A stretch of DNA of 64,000 bases. Origin: Isoetes taiwanensis. Its lineage: Eukaryota; Streptophyta; Lycopodiopsida; Isoetales; Isoetaceae. The position numbers were made by a program, and so were the translations under genes. This document shows, in pieces, positions 10,856 to 21,935 of the stretch (position 1 is the stretch's first letter; every line of letters starts with the position of its first letter). The stretch is taken from positions 424,716 through 488,715 of the forward strand of contig JAJEKV010000259.1 in assembly GCA_021234155.1 (NCBI GenBank), read 5' to 3'. Under the pieces are notes generated by a model, which saw only the letters and a program-made list of their open reading frames with translations, had not been told where the DNA came from and made no database searches.

Positions 10856-13742
10856 TCAGTAAGAGGCATCAGTAGTATCACTTTTGGTTTTGGAAGCATA
10901 GCTAAGCTCGAGGGCTCTGGTAGACTCCCAGTTTGAGACGAGCTGTGGGGGCAATTGGGGAATAGGGATGGAGCCCTTGAGCATTAACCACACATCTCTC
11001 ATCTTAGGTCTAACAAGGGCAGAGTCTTGTATACAAAGCATGGCTATATTGGCCATGGCAATGGCCTCATCCTTGTTAAACTCCTCCAATCTCTTATCCA
11101 TAATTCCACACATATTCGAGGGGTCTTTATATGCCAAATCCCTCGCCCAGTTCGTAAGTATGACCTCCTCCGTCGGCCTGCTCTCTTCCATCGGCCTTCT
11201 TCCGCTCAGCAGCTCCAGCAGAACCACTCCGAAGCTGTACACATCCAACTTGTCTGACAGTCGGAGATGCATCGCATATTCTGTCACATTTTGATCACGT
11301 AAGTTTTTGCATTTGTTTGCCTTGAATCTTTTAACCTAATAATCAGGACTTTAGTTTTTTTTTTTTACCTGGTGAAACATAGCCCGCAGTTCCCCTGAAT
11401 TTTGTGGCTGTCATATGTGATTTGTCGTCTTCGTATAACCTGGCAAGCCCAAAATCGCATATTCTAGCGTTGAAATCTGCATCTAAGAGTATATTACCAG
11501 GTTTCACATCACAGTGCACCACTCTGACATTTGATTCTTCGTGAAGATAAGCAAGGCCGCATGCAGACCCTATTGCTATGTCGCGTCTCATTTGCCAATT
11601 CAACACGGGAGTGTCGTCATTTTTGGGAAATAAATGCTTGTCTAAGCTTCCGTTTGGCATGTAATCACAAACTAAAAGCTCCATATCAGATGTAAGGCAG
11701 TATCCCCGAACACCCACTAAATTTTTGTGCTGCAACATGCATAGAATGCTGATTTCTTGTCTAAAATCCTCCCCGCTACTTCTGGTCTTTTCTAATAGTC
11801 TTTTAATTGCAACCACACTTCCATCTCTTAAAAACCCTTTATAAACCTCTCCAAATCCACCTGTTCCAAGCTTTTGATTCTCGCTGAAACCATCTGTAGC
11901 CTCATGCAGATCTTGAAGGGTGTAAATAAAGGGACCAACGTTTGAAAGGGGAGGAACAGGGGTTGAATTTGGCACCAGAGGCACAGTATCTAACTTCTGC
12001 TTCTTACTAGTTCTACAAATTAACCAAAACAGTGCAAAACCTAGGATCAACAAGGCCAAAAAACCCCCAATCACTCCTCCAATGATTGCTGCATTATTTT
12101 TATGTGAAGTGTTGTACAATGGAGTGACCGAAATGGCAGAAATCATGGGTCCTGCTTTTTCCTGATTTGATGTAGTATATCTATCTGTTCCATCCCCCCA
12201 TAGCTCTATCAACAGGGTTCCATTTTGTACCGTGGCAGTGATGGAAAATACATAGGGAGAGTTACCTCCCACTTCCGAAAAAACGTCCAATTTTTCCTTC
12301 ACCAGATTGCCCTGCACATACACATCAAATAGCCTTGCTCCTACTGACAAATAACTGCACTCTGCGAAATGTAGACTAACATTATACGAGCCTGACCGTA
12401 AATTAATTCCATGATATCCTATGTAATCTGATGACCATCTATAAGTCTGGTATAGAAGAGGTAGCTCTCCTGTTGTATCTGTTGCCTTCCCAACATCCCC
12501 GTCCTGACCTCCAAGCTCAAGTGCCCAGTTGCCATCTCCACCCTTTTTTAGTCCTGTATAAAAATTAACACTTGCATCTGCCTCAAAATTGACATTCTCA
12601 TATGTTGTTGATGCTGTATTTCCTGCATCTATTGCAAAGCCCGTTCTGTCTCCTGTTATTGTTGGAACACATGAATTCACAGCTTCCCCTTTACACTGAA
12701 ATGCTGCAGAGTCGCTGGTGCTGCCTGAATCATTGAAATAATTGAATCAATAGCTCAGCTGTAAATTGTTTATGGACTTTGCTAGACTTGTCAACGTGTT
12801 TGCAGATCCATTCAGAGCATTGTGTGACACATCTAGTAAATGCATGCTGGTATAAGAAGAAAAGCTATCTGGAATTGTGCCTGTTAGAGTATTGTGACTT
12901 AAAAATAACAGGTTCAAGTTAAGATTTCCATAGCTGACTGGAATTGAGCCATTCAGCTGATTGAATCCAAGACTAAGTTGTAGGAGCGAGGTCAATTTGC
13001 TAAGATCTGGAAGGGTTCCGGTGAAGTTATTTCTGTGCAGGAAAATGTACTCGAGAGATTGTATTTCCTCCAGAAATGAAAGATTACCAGAGAAGTAATT
13101 GTTTGGCAACCTGAGATCGGAAAGCTTTGTCAAATTTGCAAGAGAACTTGGAACTCTGCCACTAAGTCTATTGCCATAAAGCCTGAGATTAGTGAGACTG
13201 GATAGTTCTCCAATCTGATCAGGAATGATCCCAGATAGTATATTACTATGCAGATACAGTGTCTTCAGTTTCTTGAGCTGTCCTATGGAGCTTGGAATTG
13301 TACCATTGAGTTGATTGGTATCAAGGTACAAATTCTGAAGGCTAGTCAAGTTTCCAACATCTGCAGGAATGCTTCCTGATAGACTGTTGGTGCCAAGGCT
13401 CAGATTGACAAGATCGTGGAGAGACAAAATAGAAAGAGGTATGTAACCATACAGATTATTATTGCCAAGATCCAAGCTGGTGAGATTGGACAAATCTGAA
13501 AAGGAGAGGTTAGAAATATCTGCCGTCAAGGAGTTAGAATTGAGGTTGATGCTTACAACCTGGCCTGTAGAGTTGCAACTTATTCCCTGCCAATTTGTAT
13601 CGCAAGGATCCGATGAGCCACTCCAAAATTTCACGTTCAATTGTCTTCCTAAGCTGAGAAGGGCAGTGCTGCTGTTGGTTGCAGCTTGCACGGCGGTGTA
13701 TGCATAGACTAAAATCCACACAGATCTGTAAAAAAAACCCAT
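10856..13742 (-). pseudogene. LRR-malectin receptor-like kinase with one in-frame TGA
   Basis: This is a membrane receptor kinase of the LRR-malectin type (LRR-VIII-like). The first exon (13,742-11,369) and the last (11,280-10,856) join across an 88-bp GT-AG intron, restoring the motif GYVSPEYA. Together they give 932 codons plus a stop. In order: a signal peptide (about residues 1-20), roughly ten leucine-rich repeats to about residue 330, a malectin-like domain (about 365-545), a transmembrane helix (about 551-576), and a kinase with glycine loop GTGGFGEVY (625-633), Lys in VAIKRL (647), HCD (743-745) and DFG (763-765). HCD in place of HRD makes it a non-RD kinase. Codon 332 (12,747-12,749) is TGA between the LRR and malectin parts, and the frame is otherwise open. 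It could be a pseudogene, a sequencing error or a very short unmodelled intron. Related Arabidopsis genes have many introns; here the ectodomain is intronless. Confidence 0.85.
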
Positions 13743-14999
13743 CAGATACTAAGATAAGGAATTTGCCTTTGCTTGAATTGAAACACAAAAGAGAAAGAAG
13801 AGTAGACAGTTCTTTTCTATCCCATTCTTTATGTCGTGGGACCTATCCTTTTTGGATCTTAGCCAACTATTTGTCCATGGTTCAAGACATATACGTCCTT
13901 AAATCTGGCCTGTGGGGTTACATGTAGGACCTTTACATGTTTGTTTTCGTATTTCAAGGCATTGACTGTTTCATCTGCACTTTGAAAATTGTTGCCCGAG
14001 AACCGGCTGCTGTATTTGTGCCTCTTTCTTTGCTCATTCCATGTTTAAAACCTTCCTTTGGAATTAATGCATACAAGGCTTTGGATAGGTCAAAATTGTA
14101 GGGCTTTTTCTTATGAACACGTCTCTTTTTAAAATTGAATTGGTCGGGTTTTGAATTCGATTCAAAACCTGAGCAATTTGTTACAACGTAGAGTCTGTAT
14201 TCTGAAATTTTGTACAAGGTATGAAGACTTTCTTTCGTTATCAATTTACACGTCATTGGTTGGCTGTGTTGACATAGTACATGCATACAGACATGCATCC
14301 AATTTATTGATCAATAAATAATTTTTATCTCAACCTAAGTGGGCCATTAGTCTAGTATTAAAATAAAATATAGAAAGGTAGCAAGGGTTGACGCTTTCTT
14401 ATTTTTCTCTCTTGTACTACTTGGAACTTTTAATTCTTACTTTAATTCTTTCTTTTAATTTTTACTTTCTTATTTTTCTTTCTTAATTTTAGCCTTTCTT
14501 TGTTTGGGATATGTATTTGTTCACGTCGTCTCGCCTATGGCAAGAGAATAATACATTACAATGTTATTAGTTACATTACAACGTTATTAGTTATGGTGCT
14601 CGGCTAAACGAGCAAGATACACTAGATCCTCTCGCCTTTGCTCATATCGGGCTCGGTCTCTAGTACAACATGCATGTCCTCCTCGGCTTTGGTGCACGTG
14701 GCCTATCACGATGCCCACGTGCACCCGAATGTGTCAACCCCAACCAAGTCGGCAGTCGAGTCGCTAAATGGGTGCAGCCAGGAGCCATGCACCACCAACG
14801 ACGCTGTGTGCGGACCTTGTTGAGCACGCTTCGATGACGCGGACATCAACTCACCAGTAGGAACTAATTGCATCGCACCTCGAAATATCATATGAAGTGA
14901 ATCTCTCTTTTGTATTCCAACTCTTAATTCAAATCTGGGCTGTCAAACTTTTAAGGCATCGAAGGGTTTTTATGCAAATTTCTAGTTCAATTTATAAGA
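13743..14999. other. Upstream region of the receptor kinase
   Basis: Contains the presumed minus-strand promoter just above 13,742, though no TATA box was assigned with confidence. A pyrimidine-rich stretch with repeated TTTCTT lies at about 14,395-14,500. A more GC-rich patch at 14,620-14,830 is open on both strands for about 61 codons but shows no domain. It may be transposon debris. Confidence 0.4.
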
Positions 15000-15400
15000 C
15001 AATGAACTGAAATGGCATCATTTGCTTCATATTCAGATATTCAGAACGTTATGCTAAAGTGTGAAGGATTATCACGTTGGTGTATACGGTATGCTTTGCT
15101 TTTAATTTTTGGATTCTTCATGTTCACAATTCATTGTTTATTATCTAATATCTAGCATAATAACAGGGGGTTGGTTTTGTATTTTTGTACTATTTCTTCT
15201 ATGGTTTTCATATGATTTCGAAAGCATATTGCATGGGGACTACTAATTAGTATATCTAGAGTGCACATACGCCTGCATTAATTTTAGTGTTTTTGTTCAA
15301 TGGTTTAGACCCATGTGCCATGTTGTATTTTTTCTCAATTAGCTTATTGAGGCTCGTTGACATGCAACCCTCGAGCCATTTAGAAATAGGGTTTGCTAGC
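15000..15400 (+). repeat. Diverged repeat, inverted partner of 9,060-9,420
   Basis: Shares the landmarks listed for 9,060-9,420 in the same order but in opposite orientation. They include the central ATCTAGCATAAT, AGTATATCTAGAGTGC, ATGGTTTAGAC and CTCGAGCCA blocks. No coding capacity is seen. It is probably an old interspersed repeat present as two independent copies; an inverted duplication is the alternative. Confidence 0.7.
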
Positions 15401-17904
15401 TAGCTGAAGGCACAAATTCTGCAGAGGTGGAGCGCTGGTGCTTTTAGGCGGATGTGAAGCAGAGATTAAGCATCATCGAAACAGAAGCATGGAAATTTCA
15501 AGATCGATTTGTTTGCTAGATAGGGTTATTTGAGTTTTGTTTCGACATTTCGACTTTTAGGGCTTGGAGAGGCAGAGGCAAAGGCAAAGCAGCAACATAA
15601 CAAGATCTTTTGTGCAGTGTAGGTGTATTCCGGATTGTGCAGCCTGGTAGATTTTGGGAGATGCCAGGATTTTTTCCCTATGCAGCTCATCTCTCTGTCT
15701 CTCCTCCGACCTTTCTTTCCCATAAAACCTTTTCCCTTCGTTCCAAAACCATTCTGCTACGTCAAAATGGATCCAAACCTAATTTTATAGCTCTCTTGCT
15801 CCAGTTCTGGCAGCTTTAGCGATTACAGGAGGGCCGCATAAACGAAATAAAGAAAAAGGGGTTTCTTCCCTTCGCTTCTGATTTCTGCAATTGAAGCTCC
15901 AACAACTCATCTAAGTAGCTTCGACCTATTTGATCCATAATCCTGCAAGACTTCAAGTTCTGATTACTCCAAGACTAGAGAAAGGGGAGAAAGTTTCCAT
16001 GGATTTGTGTATATTCCCACGGATTTTTTAAAATAGTAAATGGTTTACACTAAGCTTTGTTCGATACAGTCTTCTGTTCACGGTATGAGGATTGTCGGTT
16101 TTGTACACCTTTATCTTGTACAAGCAATCGAGATAACTCTAATGACTGTCTACTAGCAAAGTTGTGCAGGCCTCCTTCCTATCCTACTGTGGTAAGCATT
16201 TCGTTACCAATCCTACTGTCTACCGGATACTGTGGTAAACTATGGTTGTATGTCAAATTCATTTGCACTGAGGCAGAGCCGATTCTGATTAGCGGCAGCA
16301 TCTACAATTTCGTAGTGGCAGCATCTGAAGTTTTGTGGTGATAGCAGGTTGTCCAAGTATTGAAAGCTTGAAGAAGGTTGTTGCTTGTGTCTATATGGTT
16401 CTATTAAGCAGCCTGGATTTGTTACAAGCGGAGCTGGTACAAGCCAGAAACAATGATGTGGGATTTCTTCTGTGCATGAAGATGGTTCAGACATGCACTA
16501 TTAAGTTAGAAGCTCAGTTGCCTGTTTTGGATTGCTACTGCAAGGACGTTTCTTGCTGGTGTGTTGCTAGGGATGCCTGAATACCATGTTGCATCACGTG
16601 ATTGCAGGCAGGTAAATATAACCCCCTTTGATTTGTTGTTAATAATAGTTATGTTGGTTGATTAAAAATTGAACATTTGCTTTTGTTGCAGATTACAAGA
16701 CCAGTTTTCAAATTTTGCCTCTAATCCAATATCCAAACCTGCCATACCTTGATATTATGCCGTTACACTAATATCGTCTTACATCTTTGCTTTTATCTCA
16801 TTCAATTGCAAAAGTTAGAGGTGTGCAGACGAAGCTAGAGGTACGTAGCCACGTCTGCGTGAACAAATCTGTTCAAAGGGGAAATTTCACATTTTGACAA
16901 GAACCATACAGGTCTTGGAAAGCCACATAATTGCAAAGGGAAAGATCTGATTCTACCTAGTATGCAGCACCTATTTGGTTCTTTGTAACAATTAATTTGA
17001 GGATTTTGCATTATGCTTTTCAACTCCAGTTTAGGCCAGTTGTGCTACATATCCAGTAAGTGTGGCATGGTGAGAAGATTTGGGGAAGCAGCCAAATTCT
17101 TGTCTTCTGTGTGGGAGGGCGTAGCACCTATGGTCCCGGTGGTTCAGTCTCCAGTCATAGTCGTCCAAATTATTCTTATTTAGAAGCACACAATGTTGCA
17201 TATTTTCTTCTTATTTATCTGTTCAATGGTTTGTGACCATTGTCCCTTTTTTTTTATATTACTCGTCATTTCCATGTCTATAGATGATGTTTTAATGCAT
17301 CCTTTGGACCAACATTTAATGTTTGTCTTCATGTTATTGTGCTTTTTAGTAATTAATATTTAGGCCTATAAAGTTTACCTATGTTTGCTTTAGTTAGGGC
17401 CCGAAGGGCCCAAATTTTTTTTTAATATAACAATCAACACAACTACCATTAACATTATTAACATAAACCATTGCATTTAACACATTTAAATTAAAATCCC
17501 CCTTAAATCCCCTTTGGTTTGGGTGCATATTCACACGGGGGGTTACGTAGGGCAGCATAAGCAAATTAAAAGTTCCAATAAAGTATCACAGCACCCGTCA
17601 TCGCTTCATTGAGTATATTATGTAATCTTTCAGATATTAAATCATTTACTGGCAGTAAATAAAACTGTATACTGAAAAATCGAATCCGTGGGTAATCTTC
17701 TACTCCAAATAACAACTCCAAATAATAGGTCTTCAATAATAAGTTCTTCAATCTCTTTCATGTTGCTAGTCACTATTATCCAGGAGTCTAGAACCCTATT
17801 TTACTGCCTTAGTAGAATTCCTTTTTTAAAATGCTATGAGCTAGAGCCAGACTTAGCCTTGTGTCTTATGTAAATGGCAGCATAGGCTTAGCCAATAGGC
17901 TTGC
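15401..17904. other. Intergenic or intron-like, no gene recognised
   Basis: T-rich sequence with only short open frames. A perfect 15-bp palindrome-like motif GGGCCCGAAGGGCCC lies at about 17,397, followed by a T run. Nothing supports a coding call. Confidence 0.45.
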
Positions 17905-18568
17905 AAATTTGTATTTATATCTATTGCCTGTAAGTAATCATTTACTTGAATGTTATATGCAGTGTTATGGTTGTAACGAGGAGAGGAACTATATTACGAT
18001 CGCCTGAGAAGATGGGGAAGAGAAAAGGGTCGAAGAACAAGAATAAAAAGAACGAAGAGACAGTTCATAAAATTTGTATTTATATCTATTGCCTGTAAGT
18101 AATCATTTACTTGAATGTTATATGCAGTGCTATGGTTGTAACGAGGAGAGGAACTATATTACGATCACCTGAGAAGATGGGGAAGAGAAAAGGGTCGAAG
18201 AACAAGAATAAAAAGAACGAAGAGACAGTTCATAAAGAAGGGGATGAAGAGAATATGGAAACATCAGACTTCATTGAAGTGGAAGAGTTACAAGGTGTAG
18301 AGGATAGGCCTAGCACAGTTCATAAAATTTGTATTTATATCTATTGCCTGTAAGTAATCATTTACTTGAATGTTATATGCAGTGCTATGGTTGTAACGAG
18401 GAGAGGAACTATATAATTACGATCACCTGAGAAGATGGGGAAGAGAAAAGGGTCGAAGAACAAGAATAAAAAGAACGAAGAGACAGTTCATAAAGAAGGG
18501 AATGAAGAGAATATGGAAACATCAGACTTCATTGAAGTGGAAGAGTTACAAGGTGTAGAGGATAGGCC
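17905..18568 (+). repeat. Threefold tandem repeat containing a putative exon
   Basis: The three units are 17,905-18,069 (165 bp), 18,070-18,324 (255 bp) and 18,325-18,568. Each begins AAATTTGTATTTATATCTATT. Each then has GTAAGT...TATGCAG, which resembles a mini-intron or a donor plus acceptor, followed by the same coding text with the AT-hook-like peptide GKRKGSKNKNKK. Units 2 and 3 are nearly identical. Unit 1 ends early, at a junction in AGTTCATAAA. Unit 3 has a 2-bp insertion (ATATAATTACG against ATATTACG). The copies are therefore recent. The third is the one that continues into the methyltransferase-like gene. Confidence 0.9.
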
Positions 18569-20640
18569 ACATGGTGAAGTTGAAAAAACAACGGAAAAAA
18601 AAAAATCAAGCATGAAGAAGAGGATCTTATAGATGTCCCAAAAAAATTTCTTTACAAATGATATTCCAGACTTTGAATGAACTCAAAATTGTGCGGGGAA
18701 GAGATCCTCCCTTGATTTCTATTTATAACGTGTTTACTTAAAACATGTGTTTAGTTAAAATATGCACTATTTATAACACATTTACTTATTGCATTTCAGT
18801 CCACAATTGTGAAAGAGGTTGATGCACTAACTAAAAAGTATAGTGCGGGATTGGGTAATGATGAAGCTAAAGTCAAAGCAAAGAAAGAAGTGAGACGAAA
18901 ATGGGAAAATCCATGTGTTAGAGATAAGTGGTTGGAGTGGATGATTTCGGGCACTGTGATAGTATCTAGCTACAAAATTCCAAATAATAACAAAGAATTT
19001 AATGAATAGTTGAAAAAAGAAACTTGGCTCGAGCATCTTCTGAAAAAATCCAAGAAAACATTTGATTCAGTTATATCAACTAAGCACATTGTTGTGGCAA
19101 ATGTAGGGGACATATTGGAAGTATGGTTTGATGATTTTAAGTCGAAATATAGAGATAGCATGTTCAAGACATTTGAAAAGAACATGTCCTTGAGTGCCAA
19201 AATGGAGGATGCATATGATATTAAGAGGCCCTCAATGAGCGCATGCTTTAGATAAATTTCAAAGTGTGCGCGTACTATTATTACTATGTTATGAATCTCT
19301 AATAATGAATTTTATTATCAGCAGGTACTTTGTTTATTGCCTCTCTAAGTAGTACATTGATAAGATACATGTTTTGGTGAGGAGGGCCACTCTAGATGAG
19401 ATCTCTACAATGTATAACCAAAAGTACAAGAAATGTGTTTTGAGTGATTGGAAAAGAGATAATTGCCTTTGGTGATTTGATTTCCCCCCTGGAGAAGTTC
19501 CGGAGGAGGAGTTGGAGCAATATAATGAATTATGTAGTGCATCAAAGGCACAAGATGAAGAGGAGCAATTGTCTTCTGATAATAAGAAGCGAAAAAATGT
19601 TGATAAGAATGAATGTAAGTCTACCAAAAAGCAACATTCAGAAGCTTCAATACGGGAAGAGGAAGAAATCTTTGAGATATTTGATGACATGGATGCTAGA
19701 CCTTCATATGACTTCAAGAATATCAATAGTCTCCTTGTATGTTTGGATGTGCATGTGCTAGCAAAGTCTATGGTGTCATCTGCTTCTTCTATGCACTTTA
19801 AAGAGTTCAAGGAGTTAAGGGAGTTTGCACGTGGAAACAAAATGATTGACAAGATTTTGCAGAGGAATGGCAAGCCTAGAGATTGGGGCTTTCATGTGTT
19901 TTTTATAGATCTTCCTACAAATATGATATCAACCATTGGGCATGATGAAATTCCAGCATGGAATTTATGTGATCAAGAGCTCATAGATGCTAGCATGAGC
20001 ATTGCTACACTTTGTTTGGATGATAAAGGATTTGCATTGTGCATTTGTACACAGGAACAACTAAAGACACTGGACATGTATGCAAAAAAGCGGAATTTGG
20101 AGGTGCGTCGAATGTTCTTTCTATCCTCTAAGGTTCCTTTTGGCCATAGCAAGGACAGGATGGGAATGATTGCACAATATTGCCAAGTATGTGTCATCTA
20201 TAGCCGCATAGGAGTGTCCGTGCCACCAACCAATGGCTCACCTTTTTAGCATAAAAGCTACGGCCCAGATCGAGACTTCTACACTCATCATTTGATAGAA
20301 ACTGATAGACTGCATTACAAAGATATACAATTGTCAAGATTTGGCTTAGAGAAGTCCCCGATTTTCATGGAGTTCATTTTGCATACTTATTGTCCAGTTG
20401 ATGGTTTAGTGCTTGATTTGTTTGCAGGATCAGCAACCAATGATCTATGCTGCAGCTATGCGAGGAGTTCATTACTATGGCATTGAGCGTGATTATGCTC
20501 TCGTACAAGAAGTCATTGCTTTGCGAAATTACAAGTCGAAGATATCAGAGGAAAAGAAAAGCAACTATGAAGATAAAAATGAAGATAATGAGGATCTGGA
20601 TATAATCCAAGTCCAAGACATACCCGTGCATGATGACCAG
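18325..20640 (+). pseudogene. Decayed DNA amino-methyltransferase-like gene (beta class) with AT-hook-like N terminus
   Basis: The N-terminal exon encodes a basic GKRKGSKNK peptide followed by an acidic stretch. Another exon starts near 18,799, after TTGCATTTCAG. The C-terminal part has features of the N6/N4-methylase family (PF01555-like). A FHVFFIDLPTN motif lies where DPPY normally sits, then a variable region. After EKSPIFMEFI comes LVLDLFAGSAT near 20,410-20,440, and AAAMRGVHYYGIERD in the next frame. This order (motif IV, then motif I) is that of beta-class enzymes. The frame is broken by TAG (19,007-19,009), TAG (19,350-19,352), TGA (19,473-19,475) and TAG (20,247-20,249). A 1-nt frameshift follows inside motif I near 20,436. 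The 3' end runs into a foldback element. Enzyme activity is not expected from this copy. The substrate (DNA adenine or cytosine) cannot be told, and DPPY appears degenerate (DLPT). Confidence 0.65.
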
Positions 20641-20652
20641 TGTTGGGCAAAG

Positions 20653-20850
20653 TCCGGGGAACACTATAAACCAACCGGTTGAAATCGCAAATTTTCCGGT
20701 TCGGTTAGTGTATCGTAGGAATTTTTCCGGCAAGTTTTCTTATGGTTTTCTATTAAGACAACAGAAATTTCCGGCTCTAAACATAAGATATCCGATTGGT
20801 GAAAATAACCATAGGCAATTTTCCGATGGGACCTAAAAAGTTTCCCCAAC
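20653..20850. repeat. Foldback element rich in TTTTCCGG
   Basis: The ends are imperfectly inverted: CCGGGGAACACTATAAA on the left and TAAAAAGTTTCCCCAACG on the right. The interior repeats AATTTTCCGG-type motifs in both orientations. About 198 bp, non-coding. It abuts or interrupts the 3' end of the methyltransferase-like pseudogene. Confidence 0.5.
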
Positions 20851-21334
20851 GCTGATGATGACTAGTTAGTATTTCAGCATTTGATTTCACGTTCAAAGAT
20901 TATATTTTAAAGTTATTTTAGACTATATGCTTTTATTTCTTGGTTGGATTGCACATGTAGGATTTGTTTCATATATGAGTTGTACATGTATCTAATTGAG
21001 TCTACATCTGTAAATAGTTGTACATATTTTGTTTTTGGATGCATTTGTTCCTGCGGTTGGAGTGCATCTGTAGATATGTGCATTTTTGTATACATATGTG
21101 CATTATATGGGCATAGTTCTACATTCTCGCTCTGAATATTTGGGTACATTTTGGTACATTTATGTACAACGATGTACATTTAGATACATAAAATGTACAA
21201 TAGTTGTAGGTTGATTGACCTTTTAAGTACGTTTGATACATTTTGTGTACATTTGTGTTGCAGATGAATGTACCAGAATATACCTAATATTTCTCATGTT
21301 TATGTTCTGTTTTCATGTTTATTAATAACGAGTT
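20851..21334. repeat. Simple region rich in GTACAT/TGTACA
   Basis: GTACAT, TGTACA and TGCATxTG motifs recur irregularly, densest at 20,940-21,260. No fixed period was found, so this is a low-complexity cluster rather than a satellite. No gene. Confidence 0.5.
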
Positions 21335-21540
21335 TTGCTTTCATGTTTATTAACATTTAGATCACTTGTTTGTTTCCAGATGTGGGTGTTTATCTCCAGA
21401 AGGTCAGTTGGAGGCAACCTTCCATTGCTGACATTGTTGAACCATCTTCATCGACCTTATTTACAAATGGTATTGACTATAACCAGCTTCAATATTGAAC
21501 AGGTGCTAGTTTCTAGTTCCAGATCACCAATTAAAATGTC

Positions 21541-21935
21541 ACAGATGGAAATAAAACCTGTTGCAACAGTGCAGACCCGAATATGGCAGGCCGAAGTTGA
21601 CAAAATAGAGAGGACGGCAGTTTTGAGAGCTATAGCAACAAGAGGTGCAGAGACTTTAGTAAGTGCCCCAATTAAATCTCAGATCCATCAGCAGCTGCGA
21701 AGTCATTACCTGCTGCAGCTTCATCACCAAGTGCTAACTTGGAAAAGCCCTCGAGAAAGTTTCAGATGATGTAGCTTCATTGTCTGTAAAATCGTCAACA
21801 TCAGCATCATCTGCAGATGCGAGTTCTGTAACTGTTACAGAGTCTACAGTGGATACAGATCCAGATTTTAACCCAGGCAAGTGCAAGAAAGAGGAGACTC
21901 CTAAGAGAGGATGCCTACAAAGAAAAATGTGCTAC
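21541..21935 (+). pseudogene. Serine-rich coding relic, family unknown
   Basis: The codon pattern looks protein-like but needs frame changes. The first part is open as a Thr/Glu/Arg-rich segment (IWQAEVDKIERTAVLRAIA). A later frame reads ALEKVSDDVASLSVKSS and then a Ser/Thr-rich tail with a Lys/Glu cluster, ending at TAG near 21,940. I do not recognise the family. It is followed directly by a minus-strand LINE fragment. It may be an exon of a larger gene or a degraded one. Confidence 0.3.

Noticed and set aside
13462-13707. Plus-strand frames opposite the receptor kinase
   Set aside because: Antisense shadows of the LRR-coding exon; the minus strand explains the sequence fully.
14638-14891. 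Overlapping 61-codon frames in a GC-richer patch
   Set aside because: Both strands open to similar length, no domain and no splice context.
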